The position numbers and the translations under genes were made by a program. From NCBI GenBank assembly GCA_025360585.1, contig JANYBW010000032.1:1-41640 (forward strand): a DNA stretch of 41,640 bases. Reading direction: 5' to 3'. Below are positions 1-9,500 of the stretch, piece after piece. The stretch comes from Actinomycetes bacterium. Lineage in GTDB: Bacteria > Actinomycetota > Acidimicrobiia > IMCC26256 > PALSA-610. The notes below the pieces were generated by a model. That model did not search any database. It saw nothing but the letters and a program-made list of their open reading frames with translations, and was not told the origin of the DNA. Numbering within the stretch: the first letter of the stretch is position 1; every line of letters starts with the position of its first letter.

Positions 1-1089
1 CCGCGGTGCGAACGCATTGCCTCGATGAAACTGCATGCCATTTTCGGTATCGAGCGAGTCGGTCAAAATCAGCAATACCCATCGCAACAATTCCGCGGTG
101 AGCCCATCGGCGCTCATCGTCACGCCCGTTCCGCACCACGCAGCAACGGCACCACGCGATGCGACGATTGCATCGAGGAGGGCGCGGAGCGTCCCCGCGG
201 GGACGTTCGCAGTCTCGGCTGCACGTTCCAATGTGAACGGCGCAAGCGCCTGCGCGAGTGAAGCTCGGTCGGCCGGTGTTGTGGAGTCCGACGTGTGGTG
301 GCCGATTGGGCGTGCCAATATTTCGCGAACCAACCACGCGAGTACCGCAGCGTCGCTCCCCGGTCGCACCGGGAGGTGACGATCCGCAATCGCGGCGGTC
401 TCGCTGCGCATCGGATCGAGCACCCACACCGAACCGCCGCGTTGCTGTACCGAGCGCAACGCGACGATTGGATTCGCGACGGCGGTGCCGTAACCATGCG
501 AAACGACGGGGTTGCTTCCAATGATCAACACAAGTTGGGCACGCTCGAAATCACAGATCGGGTTTGCCTGTGGGTGTCCAGCGATCATTTCTGCGGCGCG
601 TAGCACCGGTGCATTGTCGACGGTTGCGGGTGTGAGCAAACGTCGCGAACCAATGGCGCGCAACCATGCGGTCGCAGCAACAAACCCTGCCGTGTCGTAT
701 GCAAGTCCGGTGCCGAGGTACGCGCCCACACAGTCGGGACCGTCGTGTTCGACGATAGCCGTGAGCCGCCGAGCGAGGTCGTCGAGCGCGCCGGCCCAAT
801 CGGTGTCGCGTCCGCCGAGCGCACCTGCACCTGCACCTGCACCTGCAGCTCCGGCGCCTCCAGCTCCGGCAAACCCGGTGGCCGTAACTCCGGTGGCCGT
901 AGCCCCGTCGAGCCGATCAGGATGGTGATGCAGTTGGGGCAGCGCTCGCCCTTTCGGGCAGGTGTAGCCCGACGACGTGGGATGGTCCGCGTCGCCCCGA
1001 ACCGACTCCACCCGGTCGCCGTCGACCGTAGCGATGATCCCGCACGATGCTGCACAAATCCGACAATACGAAGCCACCGTGTGTGTCAC
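1..1089 (-). CDS. Molybdopterin-dependent oxidoreductase, N-terminal part (runs off the window)
   Basis: The first 363 codons of a large molybdenum/tungsten-bis-MGD oxidoreductase (formate dehydrogenase/nitrate reductase superfamily) read leftwards and leave the window still open. From the GTG at 1089 the protein has a [4Fe-4S] site with Cys9, Cys12 and Cys16 (CRICAASC) and Cys44 in GYTCPKG, the classic Fe4S4 domain layout. Further on come a Rossmann-like segment with LVLIIGSNPVVSHGYG and the stretch DSLDTENGMQFHRGNAF near the window edge. An in-frame TGA seven codons upstream of the GTG limits the start. The substrate cannot be told, because the Mo-ligand region is not clearly diagnostic and the C-terminus is missing. 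An Ala-Gly low-complexity stretch sits soon after the Fe-S domain. It is divergent from the ABC exporter genes. Confidence 0.9.
   Translation of the reverse strand, partial: MTHTVASYCRICAASCGIIATVDGDRVESVRGDADHPTSSGYTCPKGRALPQLHHHPDRLDGATATGVTATGFAGAGGAGAAGAGAGAGALGGRDTDWAGALDDLARRLTAIVEHDGPDCVGAYLGTGLAYDTAGFVAATAWLRAIGSRRLLTPATVDNAPVLRAAEMIAGHPQANPICDFERAQLVLIIGSNPVVSHGYGTAVANPIVALRSVQQRGGSVWVLDPMRSETAAIADRHLPVRPGSDAAVLAWLVREILARPIGHHTSDSTTPADRASLAQALAPFTLERAAETANVPAGTLRALLDAIVASRGAVAAWCGTGVTMSADGLTAELLRWVLLILTDSLDTENGMQFHRGNAFAPR
821..848. repeat. Six-base tandem repeat coding Ala-Gly in the oxidoreductase gene
   Basis: About four to five copies of a 6-bp unit (gcacct on the + strand) lie inside the oxidoreductase gene. 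On the coding strand they give alternating Ala-Gly residues, followed by a further Ala/Gly-rich stretch. The reading frame stays open on both sides, so this looks like an in-frame simple-repeat expansion in a loop after the Fe-S domain. Confidence 0.8.
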
Positions 1090-1360
1090 AGCCCTCGGTT
1101 TAGCGGCTCAGGGGAATCAGGATTGCGCGTTCCCGCGTATTAGTTGCGGGTAGGCGCGCAAACCTACGAGAAATATTGCGCCGGGGCATCGGATGACTAC
1201 GCGCCCACCTTTGACCCAATTGCGAACAGTCACTCCGTATCTCTGCGTGCACGATGTCGTGGTGCGATCGACTCGAGTTCACTCGCTCCGGGCTCGTCGA
1301 CCGATCCGTGATCCGGATCTTTGGCAGCCCGCACCGGGTTACTGATAAGAACGCAGCAAC
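1090..1360. other. Divergent intergenic region
   Basis: 271 bases separate the oxidoreductase start (-) from the first ABC exporter gene (+), so it should hold both promoters. A short dyad (gtagg at 1150-1154, cctac at 1163-1167) could be an operator. A TTGACC at about 1208-1213 resembles a -35 box but has no convincing -10 partner. No gene was recognised here. Confidence 0.4.
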
Positions 1361-3160
1361 ATGAACACGCTTCGGTCTCGCAAAGAAATCATCTTTTTGG
1401 GCGCGCTCGTGCGTGCGAACCGCCCGATGGCGACGCTGTGGTACGCGCTGCTCCTGTTACGAGGGCTCCTGCCTGCATTCCTCGCGATCTCGACGGGCGT
1501 TTTAGTTACGGCAGTCAAACAAGGCGACTCCTTAACCGGCCCACTGATCTTTGTCGGCGGAGTGTTTATCGGCTACCAAACCCTCGCGCCGCTGCATCGG
1601 ACCGCGAGCGCGAACCTGGGCAGCACGACGGCCGCATGGCTCAACGATCGCCTCATGATCGCAACGACGCGGCCAACCGGCATGGCGCATTTGGAACGGG
1701 CCGATCTCATCGATGACCTCACCGTCGCGCGTGATTTTGATCTTGGCATCATGGGCCCGCCGATGCACATCTCTATTGATTTCATCGCGACGGGTTTGGT
1801 TGAGATGGTCGTGGGCTTCGCCTCGGCGATGGTGTTGTTCGCGTTCGCCTGGTGGGCGCCGATTGTGTTGTTAGCCGGTTGGGGCTCCACGCATTGGTTG
1901 CTGCGCGAGAGTGCCGTGTGGGCCGATCGCGATACGCCTGAGGTACGCGACGCGCAACGCCATGCTGAATACGCGTATCGCCTAGCGGTCGATGCTCCCG
2001 CGGCCAAGGAGTTGCGATTGTTCGGGCTTGCGCCGTGGGTGGTGGATCGTTTCTCCACCCGCCGGAGACAGTTGCAAGAGCTGCGTTGGCGGGCGACACA
2101 GTTGCGCGAAAAGTCAATGATTGGTGCGTTGTTGATCGTGCTCGTCGCGAACCTCGGGGTGGCGTACGCAATCGCAACGCAAGCAAACGACGGCCGCATT
2201 GGCCTCGGCGCGGCGGCGGTGTACCTCACCACCATGATGCAAACCTCGACCGTTGCGTTCGGCGGTTTCGGTTGGGCGCTCGACGGTGCCGCCGCGCCGG
2301 TAGCTGCGGTACTCAAACTCGAATCGGCGATGGCGGAAGCCGGAACATTGCCGAACGGTTCGCAATCCGCAAGCGGCAAACCCGCAGTGTCGATTCGTTT
2401 CGACAACGTGCACTTTTCCTACCGCGACGATACGCCTACCGTTCTCGACGGCTTCACTCTCGATATCCGTGCGGGCGAATCCATCGCAATTGTCGGTGTG
2501 AACGGCGCGGGCAAAACGACGCTCGCAAAATTGTTGTGTCGGCTGTACGATCCGCAAAGCGGTTCCATCTCCGCCGATGGCATTGACCTACGCGACTTCG
2601 AAATTGAATCGTGGCGTTCGCGGGTCACGGCCGTCTTCCAAGACTTTGTGCAGTACGAACGGTCGTTGCGAGCCAACGTTGCGCCGCTCGGTGCGAGCGA
2701 CGAAGCAATCCACCAAGCGTTGCTTGATGCGGGAGCCGACGATCTCGCTGCACTCGATCAGATCCTTGCGAAGGGATATCCCGGCGGCACAAACCTCTCG
2801 GGAGGGCAATGGCAACGCGTCGCGCTCGCCCGTACGCTGTGTTGCGTCAACGAAGGCGCGGGCTTGGTGTTGCTCGACGAACCAACCGCGCAACTCGATG
2901 TGCGCGGCGAGGCTGAGATCTTCGAACGTGTCCTCAATGCAACCCGCAACGCCACGACGATTCTCGTTTCGCATCGCTTCTCGACGGTGCGCCAAGTTGA
3001 TCGGATTTGTGTCGTCGAACACGGCAAGGTTGTTGAGCTGGGGAGCCACGAAGAACTCATAGCGCGCGGTGGCCGCTACCAAACGATGTTCGACATGCAA
3101 GCCGCGCATTTCGTGGAGACCGACGCTTCGGGAGAGGCGCTGACCTATGAAACCCTCTGA
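1361..3160 (+). CDS. ABC exporter half-transporter, subunit 1 (fused membrane and ATPase domains)
   Basis: 599 aa with an N-terminal type-IV exporter membrane domain (several hydrophobic helices up to about residue 310) and a C-terminal nucleotide-binding domain from about 345. Visible motifs are Walker A GVNGAGKTT (about 379-387), Q-loop VFQDF (about 425), signature LSGGQ (about 479), Walker B LVLLDEPT with catalytic Glu (about 502) and H-loop His about 538. All ATPase motifs look intact. The next gene encodes a similar half-transporter and overlaps by 14 bases, so the two very probably form a heterodimeric exporter. The cargo is unknown: nothing nearby (no peptide or lantibiotic gene) points to one. 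The ATG at 1361 has only a weak upstream ribosome-binding sequence. Confidence 0.93.
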   Translation: MNTLRSRKEIIFLGALVRANRPMATLWYALLLLRGLLPAFLAISTGVLVTAVKQGDSLTGPLIFVGGVFIGYQTLAPLHRTASANLGSTTAAWLNDRLMIATTRPTGMAHLERADLIDDLTVARDFDLGIMGPPMHISIDFIATGLVEMVVGFASAMVLFAFAWWAPIVLLAGWGSTHWLLRESAVWADRDTPEVRDAQRHAEYAYRLAVDAPAAKELRLFGLAPWVVDRFSTRRRQLQELRWRATQLREKSMIGALLIVLVANLGVAYAIATQANDGRIGLGAAAVYLTTMMQTSTVAFGGFGWALDGAAAPVAAVLKLESAMAEAGTLPNGSQSASGKPAVSIRFDNVHFSYRDDTPTVLDGFTLDIRAGESIAIVGVNGAGKTTLAKLLCRLYDPQSGSISADGIDLRDFEIESWRSRVTAVFQDFVQYERSLRANVAPLGASDEAIHQALLDAGADDLAALDQILAKGYPGGTNLSGGQWQRVALARTLCCVNEGAGLVLLDEPTAQLDVRGEAEIFERVLNATRNATTILVSHRFSTVRQVDRICVVEHGKVVELGSHEELIARGGRYQTMFDMQAAHFVETDASGEALTYETL

Positions 3161-4958
3161 CGCGCCAACCCAAGACGACGAACTTCCCTCCGCAATCCGT
3201 TCCTTAGTTCGGATGGTGAAACTCGGCTACGCCGCCGAACCAAAACTCATCTCCGCCACGTTTGCAATGATGATGTTCACCGCTCTGCCCGACGCGCTCG
3301 TTGCGCTCTGGCTGAAGCTGCTCGCGAGCGGTATCGACGACAAGCGAAAAACCCTAGTAATGACAGCCGCGATTGGCCTTGCTGTCTCTGCCACCGCGTC
3401 GTGGTGGCTCAAGGTTGTGTTCGAACGCCTCACAAGAAAATTTAAGGACCGCGTGTCGGTCGCGCTCGAATCACACGTGGCGACCTTGCAAGCCAGCGTT
3501 GCCACGATCGAACATCATGAACGGCCGGACTATCTCGATCGTTTGGCGATGCTGCGCGACCAAGTGTTCGCGCTCGATCATCTTTACGATTCGTTGTTTT
3601 CGACGCTTGGTTGGATCGTTCGCCTGATCATTGTCATCCTGTTGCTCGCTTCGGTACATCCAGCGTTAATCCTGCTGGCTGTCGTCGCGATCCCAACGGT
3701 GATGGCATCCAGCAAGCGGCCAGAAGTTGAACGGCAAGTACAAGAGTCGGTCGCGGTGCACGATCGTCAAGCGAAACATCTTTTTCAGTTAGCAACCACA
3801 GCACCAGCAGGCAAAGAGGTGCGGGTCGCGCAAATCGGGCCGCAGCTGATCGTCGACCGTCGAGCGGCATGGGAGCAGTGGTATGCGCCGATGGCGAAGG
3901 CCCGCTGGACATCAGCATGGGTGAACGCGGTTGCGTGGGCGTTCTTTGGCGCCGCGTACGTCGGCGCGATTGTCTTCGTTGCGTCGGGGTTGAAAGAACC
4001 CGCGGGTTCGGTGTTGCTTGTCGTCGCTGCGGGTGGTCGGTTGAGTGCGTATGTAGGCGCCGCGGTGGGTGAGCTCGGTTTCTTGCGTAGTTTCTGGCTC
4101 GACGCTGGCCGCAAACTCTGTTGGCTTGAGGACTACGCGGCGAGGCTGGCATCGCACGGCGACCTCGCGGTGCCGCCAGTACTGCGCGATGGCATCGAGT
4201 TCAACAACGTGTCGTTCTCGTACCCCGGCACCTCGCGCTTGGTGCTCGAAGATGTATCGCTTCATCTCCCCGCCGGTACTGTGATTGCAATCGTTGGTGA
4301 AAACGGTTCGGGCAAGACAACGTTGGTGAAATTGCTCGCCCAGATGTACGCACCAACGAGCGGCACCATTACCGTCGACGGCAACGATCTCGCACACTTC
4401 GCGCACTCCGAATGGCGCAACGAACTCGCCGGAGCGTTCCAAGACTTCTTTCGTTTCGAATTTCACGCGATTACCTCGGTGGGGCTCGGTGATCTCGCGC
4501 ACCTTGATGATCGCGTTGCCGTGGAAGGTGCGATCGCGCGCGCTGGTGCCGACGACGTTGTGGCTCGACTCGACGACGGTATCGACACCCAACTCGGTGC
4601 GTCCTGGGAAGGCGGTGCCGAACTGAGCCACGGCCAATGGCAAAAACTCGCGTTGGCTCGCGGATTTATGCGCGCCGATCCCTTGGTGTTGGTGCTCGAC
4701 GAACCAACGAGCGCGCTCGATGCTGAAACCGAACACGGTCTATTTGAGCGTTACGCGAGCGCGGCGCGCAACGGCGCGGCGAACAACGGCCGGATCACGA
4801 TCTTGGTGAGCCACCGATTTTCGACGGTGCGGATGGCCGATTTGATTGTGGTGCTCGACGGTGCGTGCATCGCCGAAGTCGGAAGCCACGAAGAACTCAT
4901 GGCGAATCACGGCCCTTACTCGGAGCTGTACACAATCCAAGCCGAGGGTTACCGCTAA
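3147..4958 (+). CDS. ABC exporter half-transporter, subunit 2
   Basis: 603 aa with the same architecture as its upstream partner: a membrane domain to about residue 330, then an ATPase domain from about 350. Walker A is GENGSGKT (384-391), the signature is LSHGQ (493-497, a mild variant of LSGGQ), Walker B is LVLVLDEP (513-520) with the Glu kept, and the H-loop His is at about 556. The ATG at 3147 lies inside the end of subunit 1 (14-base overlap), implying translational coupling and a stable heterodimer. The substrate is not identifiable. A pair of tandem hairpin repeats begins 40 bases after its stop codon and could end or stabilise the transcript. Confidence 0.93.
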   Translation: MKPSDAPTQDDELPSAIRSLVRMVKLGYAAEPKLISATFAMMMFTALPDALVALWLKLLASGIDDKRKTLVMTAAIGLAVSATASWWLKVVFERLTRKFKDRVSVALESHVATLQASVATIEHHERPDYLDRLAMLRDQVFALDHLYDSLFSTLGWIVRLIIVILLLASVHPALILLAVVAIPTVMASSKRPEVERQVQESVAVHDRQAKHLFQLATTAPAGKEVRVAQIGPQLIVDRRAAWEQWYAPMAKARWTSAWVNAVAWAFFGAAYVGAIVFVASGLKEPAGSVLLVVAAGGRLSAYVGAAVGELGFLRSFWLDAGRKLCWLEDYAARLASHGDLAVPPVLRDGIEFNNVSFSYPGTSRLVLEDVSLHLPAGTVIAIVGENGSGKTTLVKLLAQMYAPTSGTITVDGNDLAHFAHSEWRNELAGAFQDFFRFEFHAITSVGLGDLAHLDDRVAVEGAIARAGADDVVARLDDGIDTQLGASWEGGAELSHGQWQKLALARGFMRADPLVLVLDEPTSALDAETEHGLFERYASAARNGAANNGRITILVSHRFSTVRMADLIVVLDGACIAEVGSHEELMANHGPYSELYTIQAEGYR

Positions 4959-4998
4959 ACCTAAGCGCGGCTGGGCTGCGGCCCACCTGCCAGTAGTT

Positions 4999-5100
4999 CT
5001 GGTCCCTGGAGAATGCGGTTCCGGGCTCGCCGTAGGGACCAGGTTTGGTGTGGTCCCTGGAGAATGCGGTTCCGGGCTCGCGGTAGGGACCAGGTTTGGG
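4999..5100 (+). repeat. Two tandem 51-bp hairpin repeats (copy set A)
   Basis: Two nearly identical units lie head to tail with a 51-base period (ggtccc at 5001 and again at 5052). Each is bounded by an inverted repeat: ctggtccct (4999-5007) pairs perfectly with agggaccag (5034-5042), and tggtccct (5051-5058) pairs with agggacca (5085-5092). The loop carries the same sequence in both copies, including ggctcgc. The same arm sequences and period recur at 34332-34433 in the opposite orientation. The element lies between the ABC exporter stop and the lipoprotein start. It looks like a REP/MITE-like palindromic element. Terminator or mRNA-stabilising roles are guesses. Confidence 0.85.
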
Positions 5101-5177
5101 GAGTGGCGAGTGGTTGCGTGCCTCGGCGATGACTGCGTACTCTGCGCGGTACTGAAACCTGTTCTAGGAGGTGTGCG

Positions 5178-6053
5178 GTGATCCGTACTCGAATGATGGT
5201 CCCGTTTGTTGTCGCCGCGACTGCCTTTACGGGCGCGTGTGGCTCGAGCACAACGGCGGCCAAGCCCGCGGTAAAACCCGTCGCTACCACCACCACGGCC
5301 GCAGCAATGAAGGGCATGGATCACGGTGCAACGAGTCATGACCACCCGGCATCGTCGGGCGGTACCGGCGCGGATCAAGGTCTCGGCATGCTTCACAACG
5401 GCCACCACGTTGAGATGACGTACACCAAGCTCAACGCCGCTGATCAAACGAGCGTCGACAAGCTGCTCGCGATCTCGCGCAAGGTTGGTGTGAAGTATCC
5501 GACTTTGGGTGTCGCGGTCGATGCGGGATTCCGGCGCGCGGGACCGTACTCACCGGGCCTCGGAATCCATTACTCCGCTCCGTGGGCGGTCCAGGGTTTG
5601 AACCCCGATGGAATCATGGACGCCACAGATGCTGCGCACCCGCTCATCGTGATTTTCGACGGTACCGAACGGTCCGCGAAGTTTGCTGGTTTCATGTACT
5701 ACTCGGTTGCTGAAAAACAGCCAGGAGGCTTCGCCGGCAAGAACGACTTTTGGCATTACCACACCAACGTCTGCACGGTGTTTGCAAAAGACGGAACCGA
5801 TGCACCCTTTGGCGCAGACCGTTCAGGTGATGTGGCTGAATGCAAGAAACTCGGTGGCGTCACAATGCCGAAAACCCAATGGATGGTGCACGTTTGGAGT
5901 ATCCCGGGCTATGAGGTTTCCGATAAGGACGGCGGCGTGTTCGCTGAAGTCAACCCGGCACTTAAGTGCGCCGATGGCACCTACTTCGTCATGGACGTCA
6001 AAGACATGAAGGACCACCCACTGAACGTCTGCAAGTCGGAACTCAAAAAATAA
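5178..6053 (+). CDS. Putative lipoprotein with Met/His-rich N-terminal segment, unknown function
   Basis: 291 aa. The GTG start at 5178 follows a strong ribosome-binding site (aggagg at 5166-5171). A lipoprotein signal peptide ends in the lipobox TGAC with Cys21, so the protein should be anchored outside the membrane. After a Thr/Ala-rich linker there is a Met/His-rich patch (MKGMDHGATSHDH) of a kind seen in copper-binding exported proteins. The folded part contains several His and Cys, including HYHTNVC, and ends in NVCKSELKK. I do not recognise the family. Metal binding is inferred from composition only. It appears to be transcribed alone, with hairpin repeats upstream and a gene remnant downstream. 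Confidence 0.75.
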   Translation: MIRTRMMVPFVVAATAFTGACGSSTTAAKPAVKPVATTTTAAAMKGMDHGATSHDHPASSGGTGADQGLGMLHNGHHVEMTYTKLNAADQTSVDKLLAISRKVGVKYPTLGVAVDAGFRRAGPYSPGLGIHYSAPWAVQGLNPDGIMDATDAAHPLIVIFDGTERSAKFAGFMYYSVAEKQPGGFAGKNDFWHYHTNVCTVFAKDGTDAPFGADRSGDVAECKKLGGVTMPKTQWMVHVWSIPGYEVSDKDGGVFAEVNPALKCADGTYFVMDVKDMKDHPLNVCKSELKK

Positions 6054-6122
6054 CGAACGGCGAGAACCGCGCGCGGAATGATTTGTTGAGCGTCGCATTC
6101 AGCTCGGCGCGTTCAGATGTAA

Positions 6123-6521
6123 AGAACGGGCTCAGCGGATGAGCTTGAATATTTGGCTGCGTTGCGACTCCAACTCTGGGTCAACGGTTCCATCCGCCAG
6201 GACAGCACGTGTGCCGAGATGGTGCATCTGCCCCACGAGTTCCTGTCTGAGGCATCGCAGCTCGAGCAACTCGTGCCCGGCGACGTGCTGCTCACCGGGA
6301 CCCCCGGTGGCGTTGCGCTCAGAACTCCGCCAGCAATCGTGCAACGGATTAGCGCGCTGTTGCCGGAACATCGCCGGTGGCAACTCTTCGTGCGATCACA
6401 GCTGCGCAACCGCCAGTATTTGCAGCCCGGCGACGTCGTCGAGGCCACCATTGGAACCGATGATGTTCCGGGCATCGATCTCGGCCGCCAACGCAACGTC
6501 GTGGTGGCTGCGCGTTCCTAA
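6123..6521 (+). pseudogene. C-terminal remnant of a fumarylacetoacetate hydrolase (FAH) family gene
   Basis: The open frame after a TAA at 6120-6122 encodes the last ~130 residues of an FAH-family hydrolase/isomerase: LWVNGSIRQDST, then PGDVLLTGTPGGVA, then PGDVVEATI and a closing GxQRN-like end before TAA. These match the C-terminal half of the family, where PGD and TGTP motifs form the active-site region. Proteins of this family are usually about 200-300 aa. Here the N-terminal part, with the metal-binding Glu/Asp residues, is absent. No ATG or GTG opens the frame properly (only a TTG at 6153), and only about 70 bases separate it from the previous gene. A truncated, probably non-functional remnant is the best reading. 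A short expressed protein from TTG 6153 is the alternative. Confidence 0.65.
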
Positions 6522-6592
6522 ACGTTGCCGGGCTTCGTTGAGATCAGCCAGAATCCGTCGCCCTTTGGCGCGCGTTCTAAGTTTGTTGCATC

Positions 6593-9500
6593 ATGAGTGA
6601 CACGCAGACCCCACCGAGCCCCGAGGCTCCCCAATTCCGTTATACGAGCGCATTCGCGAACGAAATCGAAGCGAAGTGGCAGGATTTCTGGGAGCAGGAT
6701 CACACGTTTTGGGCTCCAAACGCTACGGGTCCGCTCAGTGAACCGAATGGGGAACGATCGAAGCTACCGAAGAAATTCGTGCTCGATATGTTTCCGTATC
6801 CGAGTGGTGCGGGCCTACACGTTGGGCATCCCTTGGGATTCATAGGTACGGATGTGTACGCGCGCTACATGCGGATGCTGGGCTACAACGTGTTGCACTC
6901 GATGGGTTACGACGCGTTCGGGCTGCCCGCGGAACAATACGCCGTGCAAACTGGCCAACATCCGGCGGTCACGACGCTGGCGAACATCACGACGTACCGG
7001 GCGCAGCTGCGCGCGTTGGGGCTTGGCCATGACCCTCGACGCGGGGTCAGTACCACAGATCCTGAGTACTACCGCTTTACGCAATGGATTTTTCTGCAAG
7101 TGTTCAACAGCTGGTACGACGAATCCAACGACTGTGCGCGCCATGTCAATGAGCTGATTGCGGAATTGCATCACGGGACGCGTTTGCCCGATGACGGTGG
7201 CGCGCCGTGGGCGGAACGCGACGCGTTGGCGCAACGGCGTTACGTCGATGATCATCGCCTTGCCTACATCGGTGAAGCTCCGGTGAATTGGTGTCCTGGC
7301 CTCGGCACGGTGTTGGCCAATGAAGAGGTCACCGCGGACGGTCGCAGTGAACGCGGGAACTTTCCTGTCTATAAACGTCCGTTGAAACAATGGATGATGC
7401 GCATCACGAAATACGCCGACCGCTTGTTGGCTGATCTTGATCTGCTGGACTGGACTGATTCCATCAAGTTGATGCAACGCAACTGGATCGGCAAATCACT
7501 CGGCGCCGAAGTCGATTTTCCCGTGGTGGGACTTGCGAGCGGGGGTTCGGTTGGACCCCTCGGGGTGCGAGCGCAGGCGAGCGGGGGTTCGGTTGCGCCC
7601 CTGGGGGCGCGAGCGCAGGCGAGCGGGGGTTCGGTTGCGCCCCTGGGGGCGCGAGCGCCGGCGAGCGGGGGTTCGATTCGCGTATTCACAACCAGGCCGG
7701 ACACATTGTTTGGCGCGACGTACATGGTGCTCGCGCCCGAACATGAACTTATCGATCACATCGTTGCGAACGAGTGGCCAGAGTGCCCGGTGGAATGGAA
7801 GGGCCTCTTCGGCACGGATCGTTCACCCGCCGAAGCGGTTGCCGCATACCGTGCGTTCGCTAGTAGTAAGAGCGAACTCGAACGCACCTCGGAAGGTAAA
7901 GACAAGACGGGCGTGTTCACGGGGGCGTTCGCCATAAATCCGGTGAATGGCCAAGAAATACCTGTTTTTATTGCCGATTATGTACTGACGGGCTACGGCA
8001 CCGGAGCCATCATGGCAGTGCCCGCGCACGACCAACGCGACTTTGAATTTGCACGAGAGTTCGCGCTCGAAATCGTTTCGGTGATCACACCCAGCAACGA
8101 TTGGCTCGCCGCGCACGATGGTGCTGCGATCGACGATTGCAGTACGTGGAGTGAATCCTTTGGTGGTGACGGCGCGGCGCGCAACAGCGGGAACGAAACG
8201 GTGACGCTCGACGGCCTGTTTGTAGCGGAAGCGAAAGTCGCGATCACGCAGTGGCTCACCGAACAGCAAGTTGGTGCGGCGACGACGAACTACAAGTTGC
8301 GTGATTGGTTGTTTTCTCGCCAGCGTTATTGGGGTGAGCCGTTTCCGATCATCTACGACGAACACGGCCCGATTGCCGTTCCGGACTCGATGCTGCCGGT
8401 GCTGCTGCCAGAGATCACCAACTTTGAGCCGGCTACGAGCGACGACCCCGACGCGTTGCCGTCGCCGCCGTTAGCGCGCGCCGAAGATTGGGTGATCGCA
8501 GAACTTGATCTCGGCGACGGACGTGGCACCCGGGAGTACCGGCGTGAGGTCAACACGATGCCGCAATGGGCGGGCTCATGTTGGTACTACTTGCGCTACC
8601 TCGATCCCACGAACGGTGAACGTTTCGTCGACCGCGACGTCGAACACTATTGGGCGGATACGCAAGAAACATCAGCAAGTGCCGGTGCCCTTGGGCGCGC
8701 GAGCGCAGGCGAGCGGGGGAATGCCGGTGCCCTTGGGGGCGCGAGCGCAGGCGAGCGGGGGAGATCCGGAGCCTTTGCGGGCGCGAGCGCAGGCGAGCGG
8801 GGGAGGTCAGGTGCCCTTGGGGGCGCGAACGCAGGCGAGCGGGGGCATGCCGGTCTTGTTGATTTGTATGTCGGTGGGGTTGAGCATGCGGTGTTGCATT
8901 TGTTGTACGCGCGTTTTTGGCACAAGGTCTTGTTTGATCTTGGGCATGTGAGTACGCCGGAACCGTTTCAGCGGTTGTTTAACCAGGGCTATATCCAGGC
9001 GTACGCGTTTACTGATGCGCGCGGTGTGTACGTGGAGGCCCGCGAAGTGATCGAAGACAACGGTACGTTTAGCTACAACGGTGAACCGGTCAATCGTGAG
9101 TACGGCAAGATCGGCAAGAGTTTGAAGAACGTGGTGACCCCCGACGATATGTGTGCTGAATACGGCGCGGATACGTTTCGGATGTACGAGATGTTCATGG
9201 GTCCGATGGACGCGAGCCGACCGTGGAGTACTCGTGATGTTGTCGGCGTGAACCGCTTCTTGCAACGCTTGTGGCGCAACTGTGTTGATGAGTTCACGGG
9301 CGAATCGCGGGTCACTGAAGCTGTGATCGACGATGACACTCGCCGAATTGTGCACCGTTCGATTGCTGCCGTTACCCACGACATGCCGTCGTTGGGTTTC
9401 AACACGGTCGTCGCTCGGTTGTTTGAGCTGAACAATCATTTGACGAAGGTGGTTGAGGCATCAGGTGGCGCGCCGCGCCAGATCGTCGAGCCGTTGATTT

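Noticed and set aside
1361-4958. Bacteriocin or lantibiotic exporter locus
   Set aside because: The two ABC half-transporters lack a peptidase C39 domain, and there is no precursor peptide or modification enzyme around them.
4999-5100. tRNA or small tandem RNA genes in the hairpin repeats
   Set aside because: No cloverleaf, no T-loop consensus, and the structure is a single stem-loop per 51-bp unit.
7535-8846. CRISPR array interpretation of the repeated blocks
   Set aside because: Units are contiguous 42-bp tandem repeats without unique spacers, they stay in frame in leuS, and no cas gene is nearby.
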